Positions 1 to 52,101 of a DNA stretch of 64,000 nt are shown here, in pieces; positions within the stretch are counted from its first letter, which is position 1; every line of letters starts with the position of its first letter. The stretch covers positions 11,327,821 to 11,391,820 of the forward strand of contig NC_064043.1 of NCBI RefSeq assembly GCF_932526225.1, in the 5' to 3' direction. Source of the stretch: Nematostella vectensis. Lineage: Eukaryota; Cnidaria; Anthozoa; Actiniaria; Edwardsiidae. The position numbers and the translations under genes were made by a program. Under the pieces are notes generated by a model, which saw only the letters and a list, made by a program, of their open reading frames with translations, made no database searches and was not told the DNA's origin.

Positions 1-21
1 GCAGTGTTCAGATCATACTTT

Positions 22-1926
22 CTAAAATCCACCAGGATCATACAGAGAGCCCTCAGCTTGCTTCTTCTTGTCCTCTTTCTTTTTTCTTTTGCCTCTCAGG
101 ACCTTTCTCTTTCTTTTAGATGCCTCCTTACTTTTATACTCTGCAAGCCGAACTCTAGAAGTATCCTCAAGGCCACAGCCTGCTTCCGTATATTTGCCGG
201 CAGGGATTTTGAGGGCTTCCAACAGTCTTAGTACAGAGCTGTACCCCATGTTAAAATGACATACAGCATCATACAAGCCCAATTCCAGAATATCCCTGCC
301 GACATGCACCTCCTTGGGCACTTGCTGCCAAATCATTGCATTCAAACTCTCATTCTGGTTCTGTGTTTTGCCATGTAGGCATTTCTCCAGCAGACTGGCT
401 TCACTTAGCCTAACATATACTGGCTTTACCTTGGCCAGTATCTCCAATGGCAGACCAGCACTGTGCTTAAATGTATTGGTGTGGTCTGCTTTGTCTTTCT
501 GATATTTACACCAGCTTGTGCTTCCAGTCGGGCAGTGGTCATGCAGCACTCTGGCTTCATTAGAAGCACAATGCATAAGACTAGCATGAATTGCCTTACG
601 CATCTGCTCCAAGTTTCCAACATTTGAACGTATGGCAATGCCATAATAATTCTGTAGTTTGTCAATGAGTGCATCGGTTAGCTTGCCTTTGCCGCCTAGA
701 CCTGGGGTGTCACGTTTCAGTTTTCGAAGGGAGTTACCAACTCTCTTCTGTACGTGCCAAATACACTCCTTTTTCTTAACTATAATATTGTCAGCCTCAT
801 AGACTTTCTCAACTCTATTAAAGCTTTTGCAATCGCCATCACCATAATATTCAGTGTAACGGATATTGTGGGTCTCTACAGAACGATTAAAGATTCGCTG
901 TACACCCTCAGGCTCCATAGCAGGTGCGGAACCCCTGAAGTTGGCCTTGCAGTCGTTGTGATCTGCCTTCCACAAACTGTATTCCTCGCTATCCTTATCT
1001 AGATGATCATGCAGCTTGCATTGTTTGCAGGACACCGTAAGGGCCTCTACATCGAGAACTTTCCCTGTGTCAATAGAGATGCCGGTGACACAGCCATTCA
1101 GAGATGAAAAGCCCCTTCTCTGCCAGGTGCCATCGAATGAAGCACCGCAATTGGTTGGCCCATCCGATGTATCTGCTTTAAGCTCTTTTGCAGAATCACC
1201 CATACTTTTGGTTGCAATTTCCTTTACATGCTTCAGCAGTGTGCGCGAGTTTTTAGTGAATGCCCTCGCAGTAGGTGGTGGCGGCATGTTCATAAGTAAA
1301 CATAACTTTCTGGCTCCAGTATGTCCCTTTCCGAGTGTTCTCATGATGTAAACCAGTCTGCGATTAACTTCATAACTTTGCCCTTGAACTTTCGAAGTAT
1401 AAGTGATATGCTTCCAGTCACAGTTCTGGCAGGTTAGACGTAGCTTCGAGGCACAACCCTTCCGGTTGTGCTCGTCTTCCCCGAGCACGAGGCAGAACTC
1501 GCCACAGTCACCACATCGTAGCAAAGCGAAAATATTGCTAAGAATGTCCATATCCACGAAACGATACCCGGTCACCTTAGCATCAGATACCTTTGCAGTG
1601 GATTGGGAAGGTTTAGGCACTGTATCTGCCTCGACAGCGGTTTTCGAAAGCTTTCGAAAAGAAGCAGATTTTGCAGGATTGCCTTCTTGAACAGGCTCCA
1701 TGTCAGTCGAACAACTCGGTTCGTTTTCCGACTCATTAGGACTGTTTTCAACTCTCTTATACTCGCTTTCCTCTAAATTGAGACTTCCTGAAAAGCGGTT
1801 CCCACAAAAACGCCGCTTTTTGCGTCTCTGGTTAGCGAATTTAGGCATATTTGAAGAGTAAAATGGAAGGTTGTATTTTGATTTGATGTTGAAATGTGAA
1901 GATCGATATTTAGGAAGGTACTGCAT
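22..1926 (-). CDS. Mutator-like (MULE-type) transposase, intact ORF
   Basis: Single uninterrupted 634-residue ORF matching in layout the Mutator-like transposase family common in cnidarian and arthropod genomes (family recognised from memory of its motifs, not from a search). A basic N-terminus, perhaps starting at the internal Met27, is followed by a zinc-ribbon-like CxxC...CxxC pair (C138/C141 and C166/C169). Candidate catalytic acids are D265 in SFDGTW, D363 or D365 in YGDGD, and E526 in QNQNESLNA, the usual DDE-type spacing. The C-terminus is a Lys/Arg-rich tail ending in YDPGGF. It would cut and join DNA in the nucleus during cut-and-paste transposition. No intron is needed and no frameshift is seen, so the copy may be recent. 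The 3' flank lies off the window and I could not define terminal repeats. It lies downstream of the Kelch gene on the same strand. Confidence 0.8.
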   Translation of the reverse strand: MQYLPKYRSSHFNIKSKYNLPFYSSNMPKFANQRRKKRRFCGNRFSGSLNLEESEYKRVENSPNESENEPSCSTDMEPVQEGNPAKSASFRKLSKTAVEADTVPKPSQSTAKVSDAKVTGYRFVDMDILSNIFALLRCGDCGEFCLVLGEDEHNRKGCASKLRLTCQNCDWKHITYTSKVQGQSYEVNRRLVYIMRTLGKGHTGARKLCLLMNMPPPPTARAFTKNSRTLLKHVKEIATKSMGDSAKELKADTSDGPTNCGASFDGTWQRRGFSSLNGCVTGISIDTGKVLDVEALTVSCKQCKLHDHLDKDSEEYSLWKADHNDCKANFRGSAPAMEPEGVQRIFNRSVETHNIRYTEYYGDGDCKSFNRVEKVYEADNIIVKKKECIWHVQKRVGNSLRKLKRDTPGLGGKGKLTDALIDKLQNYYGIAIRSNVGNLEQMRKAIHASLMHCASNEARVLHDHCPTGSTSWCKYQKDKADHTNTFKHSAGLPLEILAKVKPVYVRLSEASLLEKCLHGKTQNQNESLNAMIWQQVPKEVHVGRDILELGLYDAVCHFNMGYSSVLRLLEALKIPAGKYTEAGCGLEDTSRVRLAEYKSKEASKRKRKVLRGKRKKKEDKKKQAEGSLYDPGGF

Positions 1927-3057
1927 GTAAACTCTCTTGTTAGTGATCTATTCAGTCACGTGGATAAAACACAGGGAACCCAAACAAGAGAAAATCGAAA
2001 ACCCCATCGAAATAGGCCCTTTGAAATCCGACTTCTAGATCAAAACAAATTGCAAACAGACCGGTTGCCCCTAGCAACGGCTCGCCAACATTTTTTAAAA
2101 GCTGAATACTATAGGAAAAAATATATTTTCATTTAAATTACACTAGGGCATACATTTCAAGGATAAATAACGGTAACTTTGAGACGAAAATATTTTTTTT
2201 CACAATTAATTCAAATTTGGTAAATTTTAGGGTATCATACCGCCGTAAGCATGCCTCCCCCCACCCCCCCCCCCCACCCCCACAACGGCTGAAAGTCCAC
2301 TTGCGGTTCGCCATAGACGAGGTATTTGTAAACAAAACTATAAAACACAAGCATATTAGACTAAAAAAAAACATCCCGTGGAGATATATGCAATGGCATT
2401 AAAAAAACCCTTGTTTTCATTTGGTCAGATTTTTATCAGAAAACTCCCCCCCCCCCCCGAAAAAAATTAGGTCCACTTTTTTTTTAACTGTAATTGTACC
2501 AGCCTTGAAGTCATTATATTTTGCATACATCACAACTACCCTATCTTTGTGACATAACAAGTAGTAAGGATTTTTCCTCTTTTCTTTTACAGAAAGTAAC
2601 AAAGAATTATTTGGAAAAAAATAATAATTTATATTTATTAATAATTAATAATAGAAATACAATAAGTATCTAATAAAGAATATTAATAAATAAATAATTT
2701 GATAAATAATTTTCCACGCTAATACACCAACCTGAACCGAAGAGACATAAAAGAACCACTGGGGATGCAATAAACCCTCTGGCAGTGACCATCCCCAGTG
2801 ACTGTGCTTACAATGTTTACTAACAATACACTCAAGGAGGTACTTGATTTGGAGCCTAGCTCTGTTGTACCTTCCGCACAAGTCTAACTGGTGAAATTGA
2901 ATAAATAAATAAATCCAGGAGGCCAAAAAAACTTTATACTCGCTGCAACAGCCCTATAGGAGGGCATGATTATACTGGTAGGGACTTGATGCTTTACATC
3001 TCCGCTTTGCGTATATGTCAATGACGACCCCAATATGTCAATGACGACAGCAATATG
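1927..3057. other. Intergenic stretch between transposase ORF and Kelch gene
   Basis: No convincing gene. It holds C/G homopolymer runs near 2263-2282 and 2447-2458, an X-box-like palindrome at 2064-2078 and AT-rich sequence. The C runs put G-runs on the transcribed minus strand. The transposase promoter and the Kelch 3' UTR should lie here, but no clear signals were found. Confidence 0.5.
2064..2078. promoter_or_regulatory. X-box-like (RFX) motif
   Basis: GTTGCC, a 3-bp gap, then AGCAAC: an almost perfect inverted repeat fitting the general RFX-factor X-box (GTNRCC N0-3 RGYAAC). It lies 138 bp upstream of the transposase ATG on the minus strand. RFX sites usually mark ciliary genes; which gene, if any, this serves is unknown. 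Confidence 0.35.
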
Positions 3058-6000
3058 TCAATGACGACCCTTAATGACGGCAACCCCTGCGACGGCCTTG
3101 CACATTCCCATGGAGCCAACCATCCTCCACTCACCAACTTTGGGATCAAAGTACTCCACAGTGTTACGGTATGATACACCATCATGCCCCCCAAGGGCAT
3201 ACAGCCGGCCCCCTGCCACACCCACCCCATGTCCGCTGCGGCAAACGCTCATGGGGGCGACAAATGCCCAGCGGTCGTCACTCGGGTAGTACCGCTCTAC
3301 AGAGAAACAATAAAGATGTTGTACAAATGACGTCTAAGATCATCAAGTAAAATTGATAAAAACAATAAAGATAATCAAGTTTAAGATTCTTGCAAATGTT
3401 GTAAAAGTGACCTAAGATCATCAAGTACACTTGGTAAAAAAAATAAAGATAATCAAGTTTAAGATACTTGCAAATGTTGTACGAACAACGACGTCTAAGA
3501 TCATCAAGAACACTTGATAAAAACAATAAAGATAATCAAGTAGGAATATAAAAATTCTGTACAAGTGTCCTGAGATAAGAATACCTTATGATCTCAGGAC
3601 ACTTGTACAGCATTGCAATAATATTATTTCACAAATTGAATATTTGCAGTGTAAAATTGCCCTAAGGAGTGGATTCTGCAATGCTTTAGTTTTACATTCC
3701 AGCCAAAACAAAACAATCACACCCACTCGAAATTCGGTTTGTTTGTTTTTGTAACTAAAAGAGGAAAGATGTTTGAAAGGGGTATAATCTTGCTTGTCCT
3801 GTGATAAAAACTTACAGAATCAATTAAGATATGCATACTTACCTGAGGTGCTGAGGTTTGAAGTGCCATCATATCCCCCTGTTGCATACAGGCATCCATG
3901 CAGGGTGGCCACGCCCACACCCCCTCGCCGTGCACCCATGGATGCCACATAGGACCACTCATTGGTTTCAGGGTCATACCGCTCAACAGTCTTTAGGTAG
4001 TTCACCCCATCATGGCCACCCACGGCATACAAATATCCTGAAAAAAGAAACTGAAAAAGGTTAATTTCTTCCACTTGGTAAAGGAGTTAAAGGGGAAGTT
4101 GAGAGTTCTACGATGCATTACTTCTGCTGTCATTTCAACAGTGCTTGTAATATCATAATATAACATTTCAAATTGCACATTTCGAAAGGTTTTTTTTTCA
4201 ATTGTCACATTATGTGATTTCTTCTCAACATTCCCATTAAATAACAAACAAATGTAATGTAATGTAATGTCATTATAATAATTTTCACTAGTTATACTGC
4301 CGCAAAGGAACAGAGCAATGTTTCACATGAAGTCCCCTGTGTGTAGTAAGCAATCTCCCTGTCACTACTGCCTTTATTGCACTTTCAGTGGTTCATTTAC
4401 GTCCCTTTAATTCAGGTATAAATGTAGTGCAACTCGAATAATAAAATCTAATTCCCAATCTAATTCCTATATAAGATTGAACTTTGGAGTGGCAATAAGG
4501 TGAACAGGTACGCCAATTTCCAAGGGGGGTACTCCCTATAGCCATTGGACGGGGATCATTGTTGTATCTTTTAGGGGTGAAAATGAGAATGCCCAGATTT
4601 TTTTTTACCTCTGTATCTTTTAGGGTGCTATTATAAAAATCGCTCATCTAACTTGTAGCTTATGACAGAGTGTTAAAACGTGTCAATCTTCTATTAAATA
4701 TTTTTATTACAAATTATATATGTTTGTTTGAGGTATCTTTTAGGGGGTAAACTCATGCCACTCAAGTTTATTTTAGGGTTAAAGTATAACCAGACCATGC
4801 CCACTTTAGTGTCTTGGGACAATGATCCCGGTCCGTTTATATCGGAGCACCCCCCGGGGCCAATTTACCAGGATGTGTTGATAAACCACCCAGGCATAGA
4901 TCCAACTGGTTCAACACGCCCACTGCAACATGACGTCGCTTGTTCTTCATGCTTGATACAAACTTCCACTGGTCGCTCTTAGGGTCATACACTTCAACAG
5001 AGTCCAAAACTGTTGTTCCATCATATCCCCCCACAGCATAAAGAAGGCCACCAAGGACACCTACAGCAACGTATCGCCGCGGGTTACACATTGGGGCGAC
5101 AAAGCGCCATTGTTTGGTGACCATGCAATAGCTCTCAACACTGGAAAGAGATTTTGATACAGATACTTTCAGGAAGGAAAAAAATAAGTCTGATTTATGA
5201 GAACTTTTGAGATAAATACTATGGTTTAGATTTCTTTTTAAAAAATACAGGTACTGATTATTATATAATATGAAGGCAATAAAATATTGCTCAAAACATC
5301 AGTAAGGAAGTGTTCATTAAATATACCAAGGGGGGGAGGAAAGGGGGTCCAAAAATTTTTACCCACCAAAAGGATAGGGGCTTGGAAAAAATATCCTCTA
5401 AAGGGGGGGGGGGGGGGGGGTGGCTCTGATTTTTTTAGGAGCCATACTTTTCAGCTTTAATATTTAACTGATATGATCTAGTTCGTAGCACAAATACAGA
5501 TTAAATATTAAGTTTAATGACAAATGTATTTAATACATTATAGATATATAGATACATATAGATACTTTGGATCCAATACTTCCTGTATATAACAGTTGGT
5601 TACTGATACAGTTTAATATCAGAATAACAGAAAGAAACTGAAATATACTTCTTAAAAGTGGTTGAGCATGCAAATCCCCAAAACGATATACATTTTTCCT
5701 TTTTTTACATAAAAATAATCTTAACAAAAAACAAATATATACAAATGTATATTTCTTCACAGGCATCCTAGGGGCGGACTATTGACTTTTTTTTTTTGGG
5801 GGGGGGGGGGTTGAAAAGCAAACAACTGATTGAAATAATCCCTGCACCATTTAACATGATTTTACATGCAAAAAATATGAAGTATGCCTAAAAGAATTAG
5901 CGCCTTTTGATCAAAAGAGAAAAAATCCTGCTGCCTTGAATTCATCCCCCATTTTTTTTTATTTTCATGTCCGTTCATTCCAAAATTGCTACAAAGGTAA

Positions 6001-8311
6001 AAGAGTAAGATCCGTCCCTGTGTTGGACTCTGAAAAAATAATGAACTTGACTGGCTCATCAACTCGGACAACGAGGGCAACTTCACAGTATTCGTTTTCC
6101 AGATTTAAGGCCTTTTTTTCTTATTGAGGTTGTAAGGAGGGGGGACTCTGAAAGTTTTGGGGTTCTGAAAGGGGGGCACTGAAAAAATGTTTACAATGAA
6201 AGGGGGGCTACAAACTTTTAAGGTGTCTTGAGTAAAAATCTTCCCTCCCCCCTAAGTGTATTTAATGAACACCCCCTAAAACTACTGTTTTCACAGAGTG
6301 TCTGTAGTTTTGCTAGACATAACTATAGAATATAAAGCTTGAAGATGAAATGCTACAAGGAAATAGCTTTTATACACAGAAACCCTATAAAACATTGTTA
6401 AACAACAAAATTGTAGCTTTAAGTATATAAAAAACATATCTTACCTGATGAAATATCCAAACATAATTTATATCTTTTTTTAACCAAACAAGAAAAAAAG
6501 GAAAAACATAAAAAAACTAGACATGGTAATTAAAATTAAAATTTGGATCTTGCTTTATTTGCATATTTGACAAACACCTTTCACATGTGTATTTTTATTC
6601 TAATGAATAAACTTTTGTCTGGCAAGGAGCAACCTAAGAGATTATTTTTCAAAAAGACATCCATCAAATTAAACAAAATGATATGTCATTATAATGTTAT
6701 TATAAGTTTTTTTAGAAATGTAAAACTACAAATGCGAAAATGTGCTTGATTGTGAAAGGCATATATGACAAAATCCCTGAAGATACGGCTTGATTTTTAT
6801 CATACCCTAAAAGGCAGCACATAAATGCAATGCAATGCAATGGACAATTTTCCATTTGAATTTAGCATTCATTTTCTTGTGTCATTTGCATCTTTATCTA
6901 GAAGTAAACAGGAAATCTTTTTATCTGTTGAACAAATCAGTAAACCAACAATTTTCCTTCTGGAAAATTGAGATTTTTCCAGATTTTTTCCAAAATCTTT
7001 GTCTCGTTTGGGAATAGCGGGTAGTCAGACAGCACAAGCTTTGGGGGCAGTTTGTCTGGTTTTGATTGTTTGGTTTGATTGACTACGTGCTATTCCCAAA
7101 TGAAGAAAGGAATTTTTTATTTTTGGGAGGTCGCGCAACAATGAATTTGGCTTTAAGATGCTGTTTACTCTCAATTCCTCATCCCACTTACACCCAAAAT
7201 TACTGTATTTCAAACCTCTTTTAACCTGATACCCTTACCTATTAAGATAGTTTGTTCCATCGTGGCCACCAACAGCGTACAACTTGTTATCCAACACACC
7301 TATTCCCACACCACTTCTGGCGACATGAGTTGGGCTAATCACCTTAACTTTCCCACCATGAAAATCATACTGTTCAACTATCTTGACAGAATGCCCTGTC
7401 GAGTCCATCCCGCAAACACTATATAAAGCACCCATAAGGGATCTCCTAGGGTGTACCACACTGATCTTTTTTGGGGCCCTTTCTGGCAGCAAGTGAAAAT
7501 TTTTCGCTTGATCCAATAAATTTCTGCATTTGATATCATGGCTGATAAGTTCTTCTTTTTCCACTTGATCAATCAAAAAATGAGGTGAAATTAACGGGAG
7601 GCGAATATTTTGCAAAAGCTCAGCTAAAAGATCCTTACGTTCGTCAACATCGTGTTTCGTCCATGCAATCAAAGCGACAAAAACTTCTTCTTCACAGTCG
7701 ACATTCAGATCTTCGCTGGACAGTAACACAGCAAGTTCTTCTTGGGGAAGAAGAAGAAATTCCTCATTCTTGACGACATCGCTAAAATACTCATTGATGA
7801 ATTTCTCTGAGGCGTGAAGAAGTCCTACACAGGAATGAGCGTCCGCAAAAGACCGAATCCCGAGGCAGTTTGACGGGTGCAGTTGTCGCTCCAGAAATTC
7901 TGAACAAGCTTTCTGTATAGCATTTAGCTGGAATAAAGACGAAGCATACATGATAGACTGGACGTTCTCTGTGGTAATGTCTAATTTTCCGGTATATGCA
8001 AAATCGACGAGGAGTTCAACAGCGCCGCTGTCAACATCTCGTAGAGTGACGGAGTCTTCGAAACTCTCTACTAATCCCCCAGTGAACATCGCCTGAAAGT
8101 AGGAGCTAAATGAGGCGAGAACTAGACGGTGGGCAACAATCTGGCGCTCACCAACACATAGTGTTACATCGCACAATTGTTTGCGACCTCTCAAATCATC
8201 CATGACCATTAATGCTTTGATTCCATGCTTGCTTCCCGCCTCATATTTGACAACATCGCTTGGTGTTTCATCTGCGCGCTCGCCACCATGTAGGGCTCGA
8301 TCAAAATCCAT
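3058..8311 (-). CDS. Kelch-like BTB-BACK-Kelch protein (KLHL8-like), 4 exons
   Basis: Predicted Cullin-3 substrate adaptor of about 592 aa. Minus-strand exons: 8311-7239, 5140-4869, 4037-3843 and 3296-3058 (stop TGA at 3060-3058); phases join correctly. The start is the ATG at 8311 (AAGATGG, good Kozak context); the open frame upstream has no earlier ATG. Exon 1 holds BTB (~residues 35-142), BACK (~147-250, with the HPSNCLG segment) and the first Kelch blade. The later exons hold further blades with repeated LYAVGG/HDG signatures; the last ends in GVAVIKGRH. Family knowledge: BTB and the 3-box bind CUL3, while the Kelch propeller recruits substrate for ubiquitination. BTB, BACK and the last blade look closest to KLHL8, so that assignment is tentative. 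The exon 2 end is odd: an extra ~14 residues beside a foldback element. Introns hold several repeats. Confidence 0.85.
3301..3545. repeat. Short tandem repeat, about 85-bp unit, roughly 3 copies
   Basis: Units contain the phrases AATAAAGATAATCAAGTTTA and CTAAGATCATCAAG. They lie in the last Kelch-gene intron, just upstream (gene sense) of the exon 4 acceptor. Confidence 0.6.
3557..3610. repeat. Perfect 20-bp stem hairpin
   Basis: Twenty bases starting CTGTACAAGTG are repeated as an exact reverse complement after a 14-base loop. It lies in the last intron of the Kelch gene. It could be a tiny foldback element remnant or a structured RNA segment. Confidence 0.6.
4523..4860. mobile_element. MITE-like foldback element beside Kelch exon 2
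   Basis: Ends are imperfect inverted repeats of about 35 bp: GGGGGGTACTCC...GGGGATCATTG on the left against CAATGATCCCGGTCC...CACCCCCC on the right. Inside are repeated TATCTTTTAGGG phrases. The right end lies within about 10 bp of the predicted exon 2 donor. No coding capacity. Non-autonomous DNA element is the likely class. Confidence 0.5.
5310..6272. mobile_element. Foldback element of ~960 bp in Kelch intron 1
   Basis: GTGTTCATTAAATA followed by AGGGGGGGAGGAA at the left end is mirrored by the complementary sequence at the right end. G-runs occur inside (5403-5420 and about 5799-5812). No long ORF; non-autonomous. Confidence 0.5.
7006..7101. mobile_element. Small foldback (MITE-like) element, ~96 bp
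   Basis: TTTGGGAATAGC plus GTAGTCA at the left is matched by an inverted copy ending at 7101. Located in intron 1 of the Kelch gene, close to the exon 1 donor. Confidence 0.5.
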
Positions 8312-9062
8312 CTTTAGTTGGGCCAAACGGCTGTTCAATTAAAAGACGTTGAAATCCTGTGGCTTCAAAACAAAGTACTTTCCTGTTGTCAAAGTAAATT
8401 ATATGAGATGTTTTACAAGAAATACACAAATCCGGTATTTGATCAGTTATGAAATGTATTCTGCTGAATCAGTCCAGTCGTTATCTCTATGTCAAAATCC
8501 TCTTGTTTCTATGAACAAGACCTTGAGGGCACCAGGCTTGAACACGTATGATTTTGTGGCCCTTAAACATTAAATAGCAAAGTAAATCAATGACAGTTCG
8601 TACTAAAAAGTGACAGCAGATATTCGCATTTACCGGGAAACTTGTTTTAATTAAAAGTACCACGTGACATCAAGGTGACATTTAGAAAAGCTGAAATTTT
8701 ATAGTATAAATTGTCAACTAAATTATACATATGCAAAGATACGAACCTTTTTAAATGCTCATCTCTATTCTCGTTGCATTTTTTCCACTGAATATTTTTT
8801 CGTTCAAAACTAGCGTGCTTTTTGTGGATAACCGCTGTACGGTATAAAGTTGTCGCTGGGCTGCCCACGTGACTCGATGTCTTAATTGTGATTGGTTAAT
8901 ATCGCCAATGCTTCGCTAGCAACCGAGAGCCTTGAAAACACAAGCTAAGTCTGAGCAAAAGGACTTGATCTATCAGAAAAATAGACTTTTTTGCCACAAT
9001 TATGATGTAAAAGGCGACATAGATGGAATCTCTCCCAGTGAATAAGCATCTTCTCCGAATAA
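8312..9062. promoter_or_regulatory. Divergent promoter region between Kelch-like and VWA3B genes
   Basis: About 750 bp separate the two start codons, which point away from each other. The stretch contains CACGTG E-boxes at about 8661 and 8867, and paired CCAAT-type motifs (ATTGGTTAAT, GCCAATG) near 8889-8910. No ORF of note. A shared bidirectional promoter is an inference from spacing and orientation. Confidence 0.45.
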
Positions 9063-51001
<41,939 letters not shown>

Positions 51002-52101
51002 CAATGCGAAACTCCTTTAAGCCACCGCGAATAACAAAGAATCCCTTGAAGGATCTTCTTCGAAAATATGAAGAAAGAAGAAGGAAACGGCCTGAAGTCT
51101 CGGAATAGAGACATTATTGTCAGCTATGAATATAGGATCCAGATTAAAATACCTTCATCGCGAGCTCCCTGTGGCTTGGGACCAAAGCGAGGCTACGTGT
51201 TTATAATGCACGCTTTTTTTCCCATTACAGACTGTAGGATAGATCGAAGGATGCTTCGGTGTCGCAACGCCGACAGTCTGTTGTTTCATCTAGATTAAAT
51301 GACATTGTAAGGAAAGATTGCTCTCGACACGTATGATTGTAGATTCTAAAAGAGCGTGCTTTGCGCTCGCTTTCCCATCCCTATTTTATAAAGCTTGTTT
51401 TATTATTTCAAACATTTTGTAATTGTGACTTAAAGTATCACCCGAGATTACCCACATAGTCATCGTCTTTAGGAGAAACTACTGTGACGCATTTAAGATC
51501 AACGTTATAAAAAAATAAAGAAAGTAATTTTATGGTAGAAAATATTTGTTTGTGTTCTAGATTGCTACAGGTTTTCAATTATTGATTATCACTAAGTACG
51601 TTTTGTTATAAAAGCTATGGTTACTCTAAATTATGCTATGGACGCGTCACGAGTAATTACCTAACCTAACTATTGAAGCTTTGAATCATTGCACACCAAA
51701 CCCTGGCTCCGGATCAAGATGGATCTTCTAGCTTGTTTTACGATTTGAAAAGTTTTGTAATATATGTAGTATACATAGTGACTTTGTGCTTCGCAGGGAT
51801 CATCCCACAAAGCCATTGTCTTTAGGATAAAATACTGTCACGTCTTTAAAATAATCAAAATAAATAAAGAATAATATTTGTTTGCGTTCCAAACTGTCCT
51901 AGGTATTCAATTATTAATTGAAATACGCTTTGTTTAAATAATTGGGTCCTCTAGGTGTTCTATAGCAGTCATTTGCTCAGCGGCCCTCATCCGATGGCGT
52001 CACGAGTAATTACGCAGTTAAGTGATTGACTTGATATGTTGGTACTTTTTCGTTTACTGTGAAAGCTTTAATTATCATGCACCTTAGCCCGGTTTGTTAA
52101 G
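51002..52101. other. Intergenic: VWA3B 3' UTR and a diverged ~360-bp duplication
   Basis: The poly(A) signal AATAAA at 51514-51519 probably ends VWA3B. The stretch 51435-51715 (CATCGTCTTTAGGA, ATTTGTTTGTGTTC, CACGAGTAATTAC) recurs in diverged form at about 51795-52100. No gene seen. Confidence 0.6.

Noticed and set aside
4-1690. Plus-strand ORFs across the transposase
   Set aside because: Antisense shadows of the 634-aa minus-strand ORF.
8312-8338. Earlier start of the Kelch-like protein at 8338
   Set aside because: The first codon there is TTG. The first ATG is at 8311 with good Kozak context.
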